Below are positions 49,471 to 49,789 of a stretch of 49,789 nt of DNA, piece after piece. The DNA lies in assembly GCA_001777655.1 (NCBI GenBank), contig MFER01000012.1:1-49789 (forward strand), written 5' to 3'. Source of the stretch: Candidatus Doudnabacteria bacterium RIFCSPHIGHO2_02_FULL_43_13b (lineage in GTDB: Bacteria > Patescibacteriota > Doudnabacteria > UBA920 > O2-02-FULL-48-8). The notes under the pieces were generated by a model. That model saw only the letters and a program-made list of their open reading frames with translations, did no database searches and had not been told where the DNA came from. Each line of letters starts with the position of its first letter. Positions within the stretch are counted from its first letter, which is position 1. The position numbers and the translations under genes are program-made.

Positions 49471-49578
49471 GTCGCAGACCCGTCAGACGGGTCGAGAACA
49501 ATTTTTTTGAGAGGAGTAATACGTCGACCGGAGCGCATTTTGCGAAGCAAAATCGCGAAGGTTCGACCGATTGCGACG
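49471..49578. repeat. Palindromic repeats upstream of mutM
   Basis: GTCGCAGACCCGTC/GACGGGTC, ATTTTGC/GCAAAAT and GTCGACCGG/GTTCGACCGA hairpins crowd the mutM leader. They look like another dispersed repeat family, but no second copy is in the window. Confidence 0.4.
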
Positions 49579-49579
49579 A

Positions 49580-49789
49580 ATGCCAGAACTTCCAGAAGTC
49601 GAAACCGTGGTCCGCGAACTACGGCCGAAGCTGAAAAATAAGAAAATAAAAGCTATCCGGGTCTTGCTTGGTAAAATGGTTGCCCTGGGCCCGGGCACGC
49701 TTTCGAATTTGCGTAAAACTTCCGAATCAACACCAGCGAAATTTGCTGAAACTTTGCGCGGGCAAAAAATCAGCGGGGTTTCTCGGCGG
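49580..49789 (+). CDS. mutM: Formamidopyrimidine-DNA glycosylase, 3' end outside window
   Basis: The ATG at 49580 gives PELPEVETVVRELRPKLKNK, the family N-terminus with the catalytic Pro and Glu. The remaining 70 codons to the window edge contain GKMVALGPGTLSNL, an insertion relative to short family members, and then LRGQKISGVSRR. MutM excises oxidised purines. No Shine-Dalgarno is evident; repeats fill the leader. Confidence 0.9.
   Translation, partial: MPELPEVETVVRELRPKLKNKKIKAIRVLLGKMVALGPGTLSNLRKTSESTPAKFAETLRGQKISGVSRR

Overview
The window looks like a chromosomal segment of a Patescibacteria (Candidate Phyla Radiation) bacterium, probably Parcubacteria-like; this is judged from gene content and I cannot place it more precisely. 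The cues are single-copy housekeeping genes in reduced, tightly packed operons, many genes without a clear Shine-Dalgarno sequence, a truncated-style HrcA, a split ComEC/metallo-beta-lactamase pair, a B12-dependent ribonucleotide reductase, several CPR-type conserved membrane proteins, and a diversity-generating retroelement (DGR). The window holds two intact tRNA genes, no rRNA, no CRISPR array and no recognisable insertion sequence.

Layout. 1-3.5 kb: the 3' part of a beta-helix plus LCAT-like hydrolase gene, then small membrane proteins including two tandem paralogs and remnants. 3.5-5.8 kb: a TrpR/YerC-like regulator with two near-identical operator-like sites, and two unassigned genes. 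5.8-12 kb: a heat-shock operon (hrcA-grpE-dnaK-DUF3467-membrane protein-dnaJ) behind a TTGACA/TATAAT promoter that carries two CIRCE operators. 12-20.8 kb: tRNA-Lys, a pseudouridine synthase, NDH-2, a lycopene-cyclase-type membrane protein, dus, then topA, capA and dprA on the minus strand. 20.8-22.7 kb: a structured leader RNA, two small GC-rich genes, pth and a four-helix-bundle gene. 22.7-25.6 kb: the DGR. 25.6-34 kb: der, an LCP protein, tRNA-Val beside a scrambled tRNA remnant, lepB, a HisRS paralog, rpsU, yqeY, ftsA and ftsZ. 34-37.6 kb: GC-rich genes (pyrF, pyrE-like, two unknowns) and a PaaX-like regulator. 37.6-49.8 kb: an ATP-grasp enzyme, nrdR-nrdJ-cobO-DUF4430-DUF6580, hisS, comEC and its MBL partner, cyclophilin, an adenylate-kinase-like gene and the start of mutM.

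The most notable system is the DGR. The target gene's 3' end (variable repeat, VR) differs from a downstream template repeat (TR) at 19 of 29 TR adenines and at no other base over about 95 aligned positions, the hallmark of adenine-directed mutagenesis. An Avd gene and a reverse transcriptase (RT) with IGNLSSQ and YADD motifs follow. Both protein-coding halves are out of frame as written, each by a small indel in a simple-sequence tract. The RT contains (AG)16, and loss of one AG unit restores the frame. The VR contains G6 where G5 would give the normal GLLVLG-stop ending. This suggests a phase-variable on/off switch superimposed on a DGR, or alternatively decay or assembly error.

A second theme is dispersed palindromic repeats that have entered genes. 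One family lies in frame inside dus, another lies in frame inside capA and forms the tail of the RT, and another has scrambled a tRNA. A third theme is a set of GC-rich, mostly single-gene units, each with a strong ribosome-binding site and its own terminator, among AT-richer operons. Local regulation can be read for hrcA (CIRCE), nrdR (NrdR-box-like palindrome), a PaaX-like regulator (the same operator in its own promoter and in that of the next gene) and a TrpR-like regulator. DprA and ComEC suggest natural DNA uptake. NrdJ, CobO, DUF4430 and DUF6580 suggest a cobalamin salvage module.
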